Shown: positions 8,866 to 17,938 of the stretch, piece after piece
How positions within the stretch are numbered: the first letter of the stretch is position 1
How the letters are laid out: each line of letters begins with the position of its first letter
Source: a bacterium SCSIO 12827
GTDB lineage: Bacteria > Pseudomonadota > Alphaproteobacteria > Rhodospirillales > Casp-alpha2
Length of the DNA stretch: 64,000 nt
Direction of reading: 5' to 3'
NCBI GenBank assembly: GCA_024397995.1
Contig: CP073746.1
Coordinates: 2,046,001-2,110,000, forward strand
The notes under the pieces: model-generated
What the model was told of the DNA's origin: nothing
The model's database searches: none
The model's input: the letters and a program-made list of their open reading frames with translations, nothing else
Program-made: the position numbers and the translations under genes

Positions 8866-10260
8866 ATGGTCAACGCAATCCTGGGCACGCGAATTCAGCA
8901 ATACCGCCGGGAAGTCGGCATCACTCAGGCCGCACTTGCCCGCGAAGTCGGCATTTCCCCCAGCTACCTGAACCTGATCGAATGGAACAAGCGGCCCATC
9001 GCCGGCGCCCTACTGCGCAAAATCGCCAGCGCCCTCAACCTGTCCCCCGACGATTTGGGAAGCATGGCTGAAGAGCGATTGAACGCCACCCTTTCAGAGA
9101 TCGCCCATTTGCCAAGCCTGAAGGACGCGAATGTCGAGAGAGAGCGCACCAGTGAATTCATCGGAAGATTCCCGGGCTGGGCCCGGGCCATGGCAGCCTT
9201 GGCCCAGTCCGAGCACGAGGCGACGGTTCGCGCGCAAGTCCTGTCTGATCGGCTGTCGAATGACCCTTACCTCGGCGCGGAGATCCACAAGATGCTGAAC
9301 CGCATGACGGCCATTCGCTCGGTCGCCGATATTCTCGTCGACTATTCCGACCTGCCCCCGGAACGCCGCGACAGGTTCATAGAGATCATCCATGAAGAAA
9401 TTCGTGTGCTTTCAGACAACGGCGAAACGCTGGCCACATACTTAGACAAATCGGTACACGCGGAAAAATTTCTCACCCCGGCTGACGAGGTTGAGGCCCT
9501 GTTTGACGAACATGGGGGGCGTTTCGAGGTCATCGAAACCATTGCCGGCGAGATATCACATATGCTGACCGACTTGCGCCCCCTGCCCCGAAGGGTCAAG
9601 GCACGGGCATTGGTGGACGAACATTTGGAAGGCCCCATTCAACGGATCATCGCCGACAGCAGCCAAATTGAAACAACCGCAGCCGCCGACCGCGCCCGCC
9701 AGTTACTTACCGATTACGCGGTCGGCGCAATCCTGATGCCGATGGCCGCGTTCACACAAGAAGCCAAAGATCTCCGCTATGACATCGAAGCGTTGGCGGA
9801 GGCCTACTCGACCGAGGTCGATACCATTTGTCACCGGTTGATCTCGATCCCCAGAGGCGATGGCTTTCCCCGCTTCGGATACCTGCAGGCCAACGCATCG
9901 GGAATGATTATCGAAAAACTCGGGTTTGAGAAACTGATCATCCCCCGGTACGCCGCCGCCTGCCCGTTGTGGGTATTGTTCCGGGCCCAGCAATCTCCGG
10001 AGGCGGTAATCAGACAGCGCGCCCTTTTCCCTTCCGGCGACCGCTTTGTTTTTATCGCCCGAGCGCGAAACACCGGAATGACCGGTTTCGGCCGACCGCG
10101 GCATTACGTAACCGACATGCTGGTCACAACCGAAGTTGATGCCGGAATGACGATCTATGCACCGGACACGGCATCCGTTGTCGAAGAAGTTGGGCCAGGC
10201 TGCCGATTGTGTTCGCGGCAATCCTGCCCACATCGGGTCGATGCCCCCCTGACTCAGTAA
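8866..10260 (+). CDS. ScfR-type XRE regulator (short-chain fatty acyl responsive family)
   Basis: This 464-residue regulator starts with an XRE helix-turn-helix (residues about 5-60, AALAREVGISPSYLNLIEWN). A long ligand-sensing region follows, and it ends with a cysteine-rich tail, GPGCRLCSRQSCPHRVDAP. That end is the hallmark of the DUF2083/ScfR group (PccR, MccR, RamB relatives), which respond to acyl-CoAs and control propionate, acetate or glyoxylate-cycle genes. The following genes encode a two-component system of the acetate-related CrbSR type, which fits such a role. Its target genes are not visible in the window. Confidence 0.85.
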   Translation: MVNAILGTRIQQYRREVGITQAALAREVGISPSYLNLIEWNKRPIAGALLRKIASALNLSPDDLGSMAEERLNATLSEIAHLPSLKDANVERERTSEFIGRFPGWARAMAALAQSEHEATVRAQVLSDRLSNDPYLGAEIHKMLNRMTAIRSVADILVDYSDLPPERRDRFIEIIHEEIRVLSDNGETLATYLDKSVHAEKFLTPADEVEALFDEHGGRFEVIETIAGEISHMLTDLRPLPRRVKARALVDEHLEGPIQRIIADSSQIETTAAADRARQLLTDYAVGAILMPMAAFTQEAKDLRYDIEALAEAYSTEVDTICHRLISIPRGDGFPRFGYLQANASGMIIEKLGFEKLIIPRYAAACPLWVLFRAQQSPEAVIRQRALFPSGDRFVFIARARNTGMTGFGRPRHYVTDMLVTTEVDAGMTIYAPDTASVVEEVGPGCRLCSRQSCPHRVDAPLTQ

Positions 10261-10363
10261 CATGTGAATTTCCGCATGGGCATTGCAGACCCGTGTCATC
10301 TGGGGTCTAATCCGTCATCGGGAGACATAACAACAATAGAAATCTGGGAGATTTCGTCGAAAC

Positions 10364-10741
10364 ATGGCGAAACGTGTGCTGCTTGCCGAAGACGAGCCGA
10401 ACATCGTCGAATCACTGACTTTCATCTTGGAACGGTCCGGGTTCGAAGTGGCGACCACAACCAATGGGCGCCAGGCCCTTGAAGTCGCGCAATCGGACAC
10501 GCCGGATATTCTTATTCTCGATGTCATGCTGCCGGAACTGGACGGTTACGAGGTTCTGCGGCGGTTGCGGGCCGACGCCCGGACCAAAACCCTTCCCGTG
10601 CTGATGGTGACGGCGAAGGGACAGCGCGAAGACCGGGAAACGGCGATGAAATGCGGGGCCGACATGTTCATCACCAAACCGTTCGTCAATTCCGAACTGA
10701 TCGCCGCTGTCGAAAAACTCGCGGTCTGCAGGCCCGATTAG
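10364..10741 (+). CDS. Single-domain response regulator (CheY-like receiver)
   Basis: This 125-residue protein consists only of a receiver domain. The acidic pocket is in LLAEDEPNIVES, the phospho-acceptor is Asp53 in LDVMLPELDGYE, the switch Thr is in MVTAKGQ, and the conserved Lys is in ITKPF. There is no output domain, so it must act through protein contact or relay. It is 21 bases upstream of a small membrane protein and a symporter-kinase gene in the same direction. It is probably the cognate partner of that kinase. Confidence 0.92.
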   Translation: MAKRVLLAEDEPNIVESLTFILERSGFEVATTTNGRQALEVAQSDTPDILILDVMLPELDGYEVLRRLRADARTKTLPVLMVTAKGQREDRETAMKCGADMFITKPFVNSELIAAVEKLAVCRPD

Positions 10742-10762
10742 GGACTCGCTGGAGACCGCGTC

Positions 10763-11059
10763 TTGCCTGATCAAAAGATAACGCAACTGTCGGGACGCCG
10801 GGCGCGTGATCGGTCAATGGCGATCCTGCTGGTCGGCATTGCCATGGTCATGCCGCCATTCGCACAAGTCGTCCTGGTCGACGCCAGTTTGTTCGGCCTG
10901 CCCATTCCGCTGCTGTACATCTTTACGGTTTGGGCAGCGCTGATATTCGGCGCCGCGGTCATGGCGGGCCCGCTCAGCGCTGCCGGCACACCGGCAGCAT
11001 CACAGCCCCAAGGCGACGGTGAACCGGCCCCCCCAACAAATACCGATCCTGCGAACTGA
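10763..11059 (+). CDS. Small two-helix membrane protein linked to a symporter-kinase
   Basis: This 98-residue protein starts with TTG at 10763, behind a GGAGA ribosome-binding site. Two hydrophobic segments (residues about 20-40 and 45-70, with PIPLLYIFTVWAALIFGAAV) are followed by a Pro/Ala-rich tail. The PPF..., GLPIPLLY and W pattern resembles the small subunits encoded ahead of sodium:solute symporters (DUF3311-like). Its stop shares a base with the ATG of the symporter-kinase gene (TGATG), so the two are translationally coupled and probably form one complex. Confidence 0.7.
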   Translation: MPDQKITQLSGRRARDRSMAILLVGIAMVMPPFAQVVLVDASLFGLPIPLLYIFTVWAALIFGAAVMAGPLSAAGTPAASQPQGDGEPAPPTNTDPAN

Positions 11060-13731
11060 TGATTTCCGTCAATGTCCTGTTGACCGTCTGTCTCGGCTAT
11101 GTGGTTCTGTTATTTGCCGTCGCCTTCTTCGTTGACCGGCGGGCCCAGCGAAGCCGCACAAGCTGGCTACATTCGCCCATCGTCTACACCCTTTCGATCT
11201 CCGTCTATTGCACGTCCTGGACGTTTTACGGCGCCGTGGGCTCGGCCGCCCGAAACGGGCTCGAATTCGTCACCATCTACCTGGGGCCTACATTGGTTTT
11301 TATCGGGTGGTGGTGGATATTGCGCAAACTGGTCCGGATCGGGCGCGCCCACCGGATCACCTCCATCGCCGACTTGATCTCATCGCGCTACGGCAAAAGC
11401 TCCAGTCTTGCCGTGCTCGTGACCCTGATCGCAGTGATCGCGACCACGCCATATATCGCGCTTCAACTTCAATCCGTGGTCCGAAGCTATCAGATCATTT
11501 CCAGCGATGCCGATGCCATCACCACCGCGTTCTGGGTGGCCGCCGGCATGGCGCTTTTCACGATCTTGTTCGGAACGCGAAACCTTGATGCCAATGAACG
11601 CCATCACGGGGTGGTCGCCGCCATCGCCCTTGAGGCCATCATCAAATTGCTCGCGCTGATCGCCGTCGGGTTCTTTGTCACCTACGGCATTTCCGGTGGC
11701 TTTACCGATGTCTTTGAAAACGTGCATCCCGATGTCATCCGCGGGTCCAGCGACATCTTCGGCCCAAGATGGATCACGCTGACGTTCCTGTCGGCTACGG
11801 CGATCATCTGCCTGCCGCGGCAGTTCCAGGTAACGGTGGTCGAAAACGTGGAAGAAAGTCATTTGACGACCGCGTCCTGGCTATTCCCGCTTTATCTGTT
11901 CGGCATGACCATCTTTATCATGCCCATCGCGCTGGTCGGCCTGCAGGTCATGCCCACGACGTCAAACCCGGATCTTTATGTCCTGACGATACCGCTTGCC
12001 TATGACAGGCACGAACTGGCGCTGTTTGCTTTCTTGGGCGGGTTTTCTTCGGCGACCTCCATGGTGATCGTTGCCGCGATTGCGGTATCGACCATGGTAT
12101 CCAACCATATCGTGATGCCGGTGGCATTGCGCCTGTTGCACGGAACGCGCGCCGTCAGCGGCGATGTCCGAAATCTTCTTCTGGTATCCAGGCGGATCAG
12201 CATTGCCTTTATCCTCGGCCTTGGCTTTCTGTATTTCCAAGCCAGCGGCGGATCCGATGCCTTGGCCGCAATCGGCTTGATCGCCTTCGTCGGCGTCGCC
12301 CAATTTCTGCCCAGCCTGCTTGGCGGAATTTTCTGGCGCGGCGCAACCGGGACAGGCGCCTTTGCCGGGCTGATCGTGGGCTTCATCTTTTGGGCCTATA
12401 CATTGTTCCTTCCCAGCTTCGGAGGCGACTTCGTGCTCAGCGCGGCAACGCTGGCCAACGGCCCATGGGGCATCGACATGCTACGACCCCAGGCGCTTTT
12501 TGGATTCAAGGGAATGGATTCCCTGGTTCACGCCGTCATCTGGAGCGTCGGGACCAACGCCCTGACCTTCCTCATCGTGTCGAACCTGAGCAATGCGGGC
12601 ACGCTTGAGCGGTTTCAGGCAGCGATGTTCGTTGACGTCTTCCGCTCGTCTGGTGGCGTTCCTTCGAACGTCGCGACCAGCACCGCCGATTCGGAAGATT
12701 TGTTCATCTTGGCTCAGCGCATCCTTGGCACCGACGCCGCCCGCCGTCTTTTCGATGAAATGGCGATCGAGCAAGGCACCACCGGATTGCCCCAAGCCAG
12801 CGACGCCGTCATCGCCAGACTTGAACGGGAATTGGCCGGCTCCATCGGCGCGGCGTCGGCCCACGCCATGGTGTCACGCATCGCCGGGCATGAGACCGTC
12901 GGCATGACCGATCTGATCGACATCGCTGACGAGGCGCTGCAGCTCGTCGAAACATCCCGACAATTGTCCGAGAAATCCGCCCAGCTGGAACGCACCGCCC
13001 ACCAGCTTCGCGAAGTGAACGAACGCCTTCGGGTCCTCGATGCCCAAAAGGACGAATTCCTCAGTCAGATCAGTCACGAACTCCGCACACCGATGACTTC
13101 GATCCAATCCTTCTCGGAAACCCTGGCGGCCGATGATCCGATATCCCTCGCCGATCAAAGGCGCTTCGTATCCATCATTCATGACGAAAGCCGCCGGCTG
13201 ACGCGTCTGTTGGATGAACTGCTGGATATCAGCCGGTTCGAGTCCGGCACCGTGAAGTTGCAAATCGGACTCATCGAAATAAAGACCGCCATCACGGCGG
13301 CCCTGGACGCCATGTCGGGCGTTACAAGGAACGCCAATGTCCTGGTCAACATCGAATATGAGCAGGATACCTTATGGGTCAAAGCGAACGAGGATCGTCT
13401 GCATCAGGTTCTGCTGAACATTCTGTCGAACGCCGTCAAATACAACGACTCCGACCAGCCGGAGGTTCGTATCAACGCCTATAAAAAGGGCGAATACGTG
13501 CTGATCGATGTCATGGATAACGGTGGGGGCGTGTCTCAGGAAGACGCGGCGACAATCTTCGAAAAATTCTCCCGTGGCAGCAAATCCGCGCGCGGCAAAG
13601 GCGCCGGGTTAGGCTTGCCGATCAGCCGATCGATCATGCGCGCAATGGGCGGTGACCTGACCGCGGAATTCAGCGAAGCCGGCACCAGCTACTTTCGACT
13701 CCGCCTGCCGAATTCAGCCCCACCCGCGTAA
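11059..13731 (+). CDS. Sodium:solute symporter-sensor histidine kinase fusion (CrbS/CbrA-like)
   Basis: This 890-residue protein joins an SSS-type transporter (about residues 1-500, many membrane helices, including HGVVAAIALEAIIKLLAL) to a complete histidine kinase. The kinase has the H-box QISHELRTP with His673, N-box LLNILSNAVKYND, G1 DNGGGV and G2 GAGLGLPISRS. Between them lies a linker with a coiled-coil stretch near 620-660. CrbS and CbrA use this layout to sense acetate or histidine/C:N status. The neighbours (small membrane subunit, lone receiver, ScfR-type regulator) favour a CrbS-like role in short-chain acid metabolism. Whether the transporter half still transports is unknown. Confidence 0.9.
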   Translation: MISVNVLLTVCLGYVVLLFAVAFFVDRRAQRSRTSWLHSPIVYTLSISVYCTSWTFYGAVGSAARNGLEFVTIYLGPTLVFIGWWWILRKLVRIGRAHRITSIADLISSRYGKSSSLAVLVTLIAVIATTPYIALQLQSVVRSYQIISSDADAITTAFWVAAGMALFTILFGTRNLDANERHHGVVAAIALEAIIKLLALIAVGFFVTYGISGGFTDVFENVHPDVIRGSSDIFGPRWITLTFLSATAIICLPRQFQVTVVENVEESHLTTASWLFPLYLFGMTIFIMPIALVGLQVMPTTSNPDLYVLTIPLAYDRHELALFAFLGGFSSATSMVIVAAIAVSTMVSNHIVMPVALRLLHGTRAVSGDVRNLLLVSRRISIAFILGLGFLYFQASGGSDALAAIGLIAFVGVAQFLPSLLGGIFWRGATGTGAFAGLIVGFIFWAYTLFLPSFGGDFVLSAATLANGPWGIDMLRPQALFGFKGMDSLVHAVIWSVGTNALTFLIVSNLSNAGTLERFQAAMFVDVFRSSGGVPSNVATSTADSEDLFILAQRILGTDAARRLFDEMAIEQGTTGLPQASDAVIARLERELAGSIGAASAHAMVSRIAGHETVGMTDLIDIADEALQLVETSRQLSEKSAQLERTAHQLREVNERLRVLDAQKDEFLSQISHELRTPMTSIQSFSETLAADDPISLADQRRFVSIIHDESRRLTRLLDELLDISRFESGTVKLQIGLIEIKTAITAALDAMSGVTRNANVLVNIEYEQDTLWVKANEDRLHQVLLNILSNAVKYNDSDQPEVRINAYKKGEYVLIDVMDNGGGVSQEDAATIFEKFSRGSKSARGKGAGLGLPISRSIMRAMGGDLTAEFSEAGTSYFRLRLPNSAPPA

Positions 13732-13817
13732 AGCGCCGTACCCCCGGACCTGCATGTGGATCCGGGATCAGCCCCTCGGCCAGTGGTCTGCGCAGCAGCC
13801 ACAAGACCCGCGATGCC

Positions 13818-15323
13818 CTAGCCCTTGGCCAGCCGCCGCGATCTGTTCATGAAGTAGCCAAACGCGATCACGCCGATTGTGAAGATCAGAATGCCAAGGG
13901 ACATCCCGCGTTCGACGAAGATCATGGGGGAGCCACGGGAGATGATGAGTGTCTGACGCAGCGTTTCCTCTGCGAGGGGCCCCAGCACAAGCGCCAGAAC
14001 CGTCGCGGCGGGAGAGAAGCCGTATAACTTCATGAAGAACCCGACGCCGCCCGCGGCGAACATGAGCCAAACCTCGATGATACTGCCGTGCACGCTGAAC
14101 GTCCCCATCGTACAGACGAGAATGACCGCCGGCGCCAGGACCCGGTACGGTACTTTTAAAAGCGTCACGAACAACGGGATCGCAAAAATATTGATGGCGA
14201 GCAGCGCCATGTTCCCCAGATACATACTGGCAACCAGGGCCCAGGCGAATTCGGGGTTCTGCTCCATGAGAAGCGGCCCGGGCTTGAGCCCCCACATCAG
14301 CAAGGCCGCCAGCAACACCGCGGTCGAGGCCGAGCCCGGAATGCCAAGCGTCAATAGCGGCACCATGGAGCCGGCCGAGGCCGCGTTGTTCGCGCATTCC
14401 GGTGCGACCAGGCCAGGCATCGCACCTTTGCCGAACTTCTCGGGCGTCTTCGAACTGGATTTTTCAATCGAGTACGACATCAGCGACGCAACCGTCGCAC
14501 CCGCCCGGGGGACAACACCGATACAGAAGCCCAAAATCGACCCGCGCACGAAAGCCATGCGCGATTCGATCCAGTCGCGCATCGACGGCCAGAAATGCTT
14601 TTCACTTTGGTACTGAATGATGCCGCCGCTGCCGCCGCGGTGAAGGCCTTGATAGAACGCGAAGAAAAGCTCGCCCAGCCCGAACAGACCGATGGCGATC
14701 GGAATAAACGCAATGCCGCCGATCAGTTCCGCCGAACCGAAGGTAAACCGTTGCATGCCGGTTTCCAGGTCAACCCCGACCGTTCCCAGCGCGAACCCGA
14801 TCAGTGCGGATATGGCGCCGAACCGCCAGTTGTCGCCGATCAGGACGATCAACGTGACGATCCCCATTAGGACAAGCATGAAGAATTCCGGCGGACCGAA
14901 ACCGCGCGTCACTTGCGCGAATACCGCCGCCAGCACCGAAATCAAAATGACCCCGACCGTCCCGCCGACAAACGACGCGGCCGCCTGCATGACCAAGGCC
15001 GGCCCGGCGCGGCCCTGTTGGGCCAGCGGATAGCCGTCGAACGTTGACGCGACAACGGCCGACTCTCCCGGCGTATTCAAAAGAATCGACGTGATCGTGC
15101 CGCCGTACATGGCGCCATAATAGATGGCTGCCAGCATGATGATGGCGCCGGTCGGATCCATTCCGAACGTAAGCGGCAGAAGAATCGACAAGCCCGCAGC
15201 GGGACCGAAACCGGGAATAATGCCGACGACCATCCCGATAAGCGATCCAAGCATCAAGTAGACGATGTTGATCGGTGAAATGGCGACGGAGAACCCGAGT
15301 AAGAGCTGGTCAAAGATTTCCAT
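13818..15323 (-). CDS. tctA: Tripartite tricarboxylate transporter large membrane subunit TctA
   Basis: This 501-residue membrane protein has the TctA/DUF112 signatures GMVVGIIPGFGPAAGLSIL near the N-terminus and GAMYGGTITSILLNTPGESA. A second family repeat lies around SLMSYSIEKSSSK and TLGIPGSASTAVLLAALLM. Length matches the family (about 500). It forms the transport channel with TctB and receives a carboxylate from the periplasmic TctC. It is the last gene of tctC-tctB-tctA on the minus strand. Confidence 0.93.
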   Translation of the reverse strand: MEIFDQLLLGFSVAISPINIVYLMLGSLIGMVVGIIPGFGPAAGLSILLPLTFGMDPTGAIIMLAAIYYGAMYGGTITSILLNTPGESAVVASTFDGYPLAQQGRAGPALVMQAAASFVGGTVGVILISVLAAVFAQVTRGFGPPEFFMLVLMGIVTLIVLIGDNWRFGAISALIGFALGTVGVDLETGMQRFTFGSAELIGGIAFIPIAIGLFGLGELFFAFYQGLHRGGSGGIIQYQSEKHFWPSMRDWIESRMAFVRGSILGFCIGVVPRAGATVASLMSYSIEKSSSKTPEKFGKGAMPGLVAPECANNAASAGSMVPLLTLGIPGSASTAVLLAALLMWGLKPGPLLMEQNPEFAWALVASMYLGNMALLAINIFAIPLFVTLLKVPYRVLAPAVILVCTMGTFSVHGSIIEVWLMFAAGGVGFFMKLYGFSPAATVLALVLGPLAEETLRQTLIISRGSPMIFVERGMSLGILIFTIGVIAFGYFMNRSRRLAKG

Positions 15324-15380
15324 AATTTAACGCTGCCTAAGAAGTTTGAAGATCGGCCATAACCACGGTTCGATTCCGTC

Positions 15381-15839
15381 CTAGAACGGAAGACCGAGCA
15401 TGCCGGGCGGCAACGCCGCGTTGAGGGTATGTCTGAACAGGGTAAAAAGCCCGATGGGCAGCAACAGACCGACCAGGAGGTTTGTTACATGCCGCCCCCG
15501 GTTCAGCACGAACAGGGCGAGCAGCATGAAAAGCACCATGCCCGGCAGCGCTCCTAGAAAATGGCTCGCGATGATCAGCAGTGCGACCATTGCAACCACG
15601 AAAAGCGTGACCGGCCAATCCATGGAAATCGCGTCGTCAGTATGGCGACGGCGGAATTCGACGACCGTGGCGTGCAGAACAAATGCGACGAGCGCGACGG
15701 CAATGATCTGGGGGAAGAACCCCGGACCGATGCGGCCGCGGGAACTCAGGAAGTTCAAATCCGCAAACGCCAACACCGCATAGAACACGGACAGCAGCAG
15801 CACGGCGGTCATAAAGGCTATTCTCATGGAAGGCACCAA
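15381..15839 (-). CDS. tctB: Tripartite tricarboxylate transporter small membrane subunit TctB
   Basis: This 152-residue four-helix membrane protein of the TctB family shows the N-terminal GRIGPGFFPQIIAVALVAF motif and a central hydrophobic pair (LFVVAMVALLIIASHFLGALPGM). It lies 57 bases upstream of tctA and 162 bases downstream of tctC. A strong intrinsic terminator stands between tctC and this gene, so its expression probably depends on read-through or on a separate promoter. Confidence 0.9.
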   Translation of the reverse strand: MVPSMRIAFMTAVLLLSVFYAVLAFADLNFLSSRGRIGPGFFPQIIAVALVAFVLHATVVEFRRRHTDDAISMDWPVTLFVVAMVALLIIASHFLGALPGMVLFMLLALFVLNRGRHVTNLLVGLLLPIGLFTLFRHTLNAALPPGMLGLPF

Positions 15840-15945
15840 TTACCCGTCTTGATCTTGAAATCGCGACCGGCGGGGATCACGACAACTTTCATACTGTCAT
15901 TCAGATGATCACTGAACGCCCAAAGAGCAACAAACGACGCTTTGC

Positions 15946-15982
15946 AAAAAGGCCGCCCGCCGAAAGCAGATCGGCGGGCGGC
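15946..15982 (-). terminator. Intrinsic terminator/attenuator downstream of tctC
   Basis: On the minus strand an 11-bp perfect GC stem (arms at 15972-15982 and 15952-15962, loop of 9) is followed one base later by TTTTT (15950-15946). It sits 20 bases after the tctC stop and about 107 bases before tctB. It should limit transcription into tctBA and so raise the ratio of binding protein to channel. Confidence 0.8.
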
Positions 15983-16001
15983 TCGCATTTCGTAGCAGTC
16001 G

Positions 16002-16985
16002 TTACTTAATGGCGCCCTTGGCTTTGAGGACCCGGGCGAACTGTTCCTGCGAATGCGCCAGGAAGTTACGGAAATCTTCACCCCAAAGGACGGTTTCCGT
16101 CAGCTCGTGCTTCTTCACATAGGCGGCCCATTCCGGCTTCTCGACAACCTTTTTCATGGTCGCGATCCACCATTCCTGGGCTTCCTTGGGGGCCTCGGGG
16201 GGCAGAACAACTCCGCGCGGCATGGAGATGCCAAGCTCATACCCCTTGTCGCCGAAGGTCGGAACATCCTTCAGGGACTCGGGCGTTTTCTTTCCAGAGA
16301 ACGCAAGCGCGCGCAGGTCGCCCGATTCAATCAGGCCCGCGACTTCTCCCGGGTTTGCCACCATGGCGTCGAGCGCATCCGACAACAACGCGGTCGTCAG
16401 TTCGCCCTGCTTGTTGAAGGAAACATACTCGAACTTATACCCGGCTTTTTCCGCCAGCAGCGTCGGCACAATGAAGTCGACGTTAACGGCACCCATGCCA
16501 CCGACGGCCGGGGGTTTGGCTTTCGCCTCTTTGATGAACTGGTCGAACGACGTGATCTTGGACTTACCGTTGACGAGAAGCACCAGATCGTCGGCCGCAA
16601 GCAGCGCAACGGGGGTGAACGTCGTCGGAGACCAGGGGGTCTTCGCCTTCAGCGGCGTCGTGATGTAGCTGCCAGAGGTCGAGGTGATGTGATAGGGATT
16701 GCCCTTCTGATTGTGGACAAAGCCCCAGCCGACAGCACCGCTGCCGCCCGGACGGTTCTGCGCCACGATCTCACCCGGATAGAGCTTGTACTTCTCCAGG
16801 ATCGAGATAATCGTCCGCGACATGATGTCATTGCCGCCACCAGGCCCGAACGCGATCGTCCAGTTCAGCCGCTCGCTGGGATAGGAATCGGCTTTCGCCA
16901 GTCCCGGGGAGAAGGTTGGGATCGCCATGGCGCCGACAAGGGCACATGCCCAAACCGCCTTACCGATCGTGTTTTTCAAGTGCAT
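16002..16985 (-). CDS. tctC: TctC-family periplasmic solute-binding protein
   Basis: This 327-residue protein has a Sec signal (MHLKNTIGKAVWACALVGAM, cleavage probably near LAKA) and the TctC/Bug fold. It carries WTIAFGPGGGNDIMSR and AQNRPGGSGAVGWG, which close over a carboxylate ligand. I chose the ATG at 16985, with GGAGGA seven bases upstream, over an in-frame upstream ATG that would put 14 polar residues in front of the signal. It is first in the tctCBA transcript. Its ligand is probably a carboxylic acid activated by the divergent CoA-transferase. Confidence 0.9.
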   Translation of the reverse strand: MHLKNTIGKAVWACALVGAMAIPTFSPGLAKADSYPSERLNWTIAFGPGGGNDIMSRTIISILEKYKLYPGEIVAQNRPGGSGAVGWGFVHNQKGNPYHITSTSGSYITTPLKAKTPWSPTTFTPVALLAADDLVLLVNGKSKITSFDQFIKEAKAKPPAVGGMGAVNVDFIVPTLLAEKAGYKFEYVSFNKQGELTTALLSDALDAMVANPGEVAGLIESGDLRALAFSGKKTPESLKDVPTFGDKGYELGISMPRGVVLPPEAPKEAQEWWIATMKKVVEKPEWAAYVKKHELTETVLWGEDFRNFLAHSQEQFARVLKAKGAIK

Positions 16986-17082
16986 TGAATTTCCTCCGTT
17001 TTCATTCCGTAACGTGCCCAGATGCACAGCAAATGAGGGTCACGGTCTTTGATTGATGGGCCTTATTCGATCTAACCGCCGC

Positions 17083-17820
17083 CTACTTCGAAGCCAACTT
17101 ATTGCCAGTCGAATTCTCATTGGGATTCTGGAGTGAATCCTGCTCGTCACCGGTAACCGCCGCCTTCCAACGACGGTAACCGGCAAGCGAATGTTCTTCC
17201 CCGAGACGGCGCGCCAGTTCGCTATCCCCCGCCCGCAAAGCCGCGACAAGGTCCTTATGTTCGCGGTTTGATTGCCGCATACGTTCGGGTTCGATCAACG
17301 ATCGCTGCCGGGCCAAATGCCCTTCGTTAATCAAGGAACGATAGGTCTGCTGCGCCCGTTCGTGCGCCGCATGGACAATGGTATGTTCGTGAAACTGAAG
17401 ATTGAGACGATAATAGCTGACGGGGTCACCGGCCGCGATGGCGGCATCCATCTGCCGGATACTTTCTTCGAGATCGGCCAGATCCTGTTCGGTGATCTGG
17501 GTCGCCAGGCGGGCGCAAATGAAGCCATAAACGACCGCGCGGACGTCATAAACTTCCGCGGTTTCTTCGGGTGAAATCTCCCGCACGAAGAATCCTTGGT
17601 TAAGCCGGGTTGACACAAGCTGGGCGCATTCCAAGGCACGCATCGCCTCACGAACGGGGCCACGGCTGACCCCAAAGCGCTGTGCCAGCGCCTGCTCGTT
17701 CAGGCGGTCACCCGCGCGCAGCTCCCCGGTGACGATCAATCGTTCCAATTCCTTCTGAACGATCGCGGTCAGGGATTCCGAACGACGCAGCGCTATGGCT
17801 TCTGAAACGGTGTCACTCAT
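17083..17820 (-). CDS. GntR-family regulator, FCD (FadR) subgroup
   Basis: This 245-residue regulator has an N-terminal winged helix-turn-helix (about residues 12-75, RFGVSRGPVREAMRALE) and a C-terminal FCD ligand domain. The histidine pattern of metal-dependent members is visible (LQFHEHTIVHAA and NREHKDLVAALRAGD). It lies between tctC and the divergent CoA-transferase gene, facing a region with nested palindromes. It most likely represses both arms until a carboxylate or CoA-ester ligand binds. The last 20 residues are Asn/Ser-rich and outside the family core. Confidence 0.88.
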   Translation of the reverse strand: MSDTVSEAIALRRSESLTAIVQKELERLIVTGELRAGDRLNEQALAQRFGVSRGPVREAMRALECAQLVSTRLNQGFFVREISPEETAEVYDVRAVVYGFICARLATQITEQDLADLEESIRQMDAAIAAGDPVSYYRLNLQFHEHTIVHAAHERAQQTYRSLINEGHLARQRSLIEPERMRQSNREHKDLVAALRAGDSELARRLGEEHSLAGYRRWKAAVTGDEQDSLQNPNENSTGNKLASK

Positions 17821-17854
17821 AGGTTCATTTGCACCAAGGCATCAATTTGTGTCA

Positions 17855-17901
17855 ATCGTATATCGGAAAATGTTTCCGATATATTGTAGACAATATACGA
17901 T
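17855..17901. promoter_or_regulatory. Nested palindromic operator between GntR and CoA-transferase genes
   Basis: Three dyads are interleaved. ATATCGGAAA-ATG-TTTCCGATAT (17860-17882) has perfect 10-bp arms. ATATTGT-AG-ACAATAT (17881-17896) has perfect 7-bp arms. ATCGTATAT (17855-17863) pairs with ATATACGAT (17893-17901) as an outer pair. The cluster starts 34 bases upstream of the GntR start and ends 37 bases before the CoA-transferase ATG. The 16-bp dyad is the kind of site FCD regulators bind. Confidence 0.75.
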
Positions 17902-17938
17902 ATGAGCTTAACCCTTGCGACCAATATGGAGACCGCAC

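Noticed and set aside
13741-13770. Imperfect hairpin after the symporter-kinase gene
   Set aside because: Arms CCCGGACC and GGATCCGGG need a bulge and no T-run follows; I could not support a terminator.
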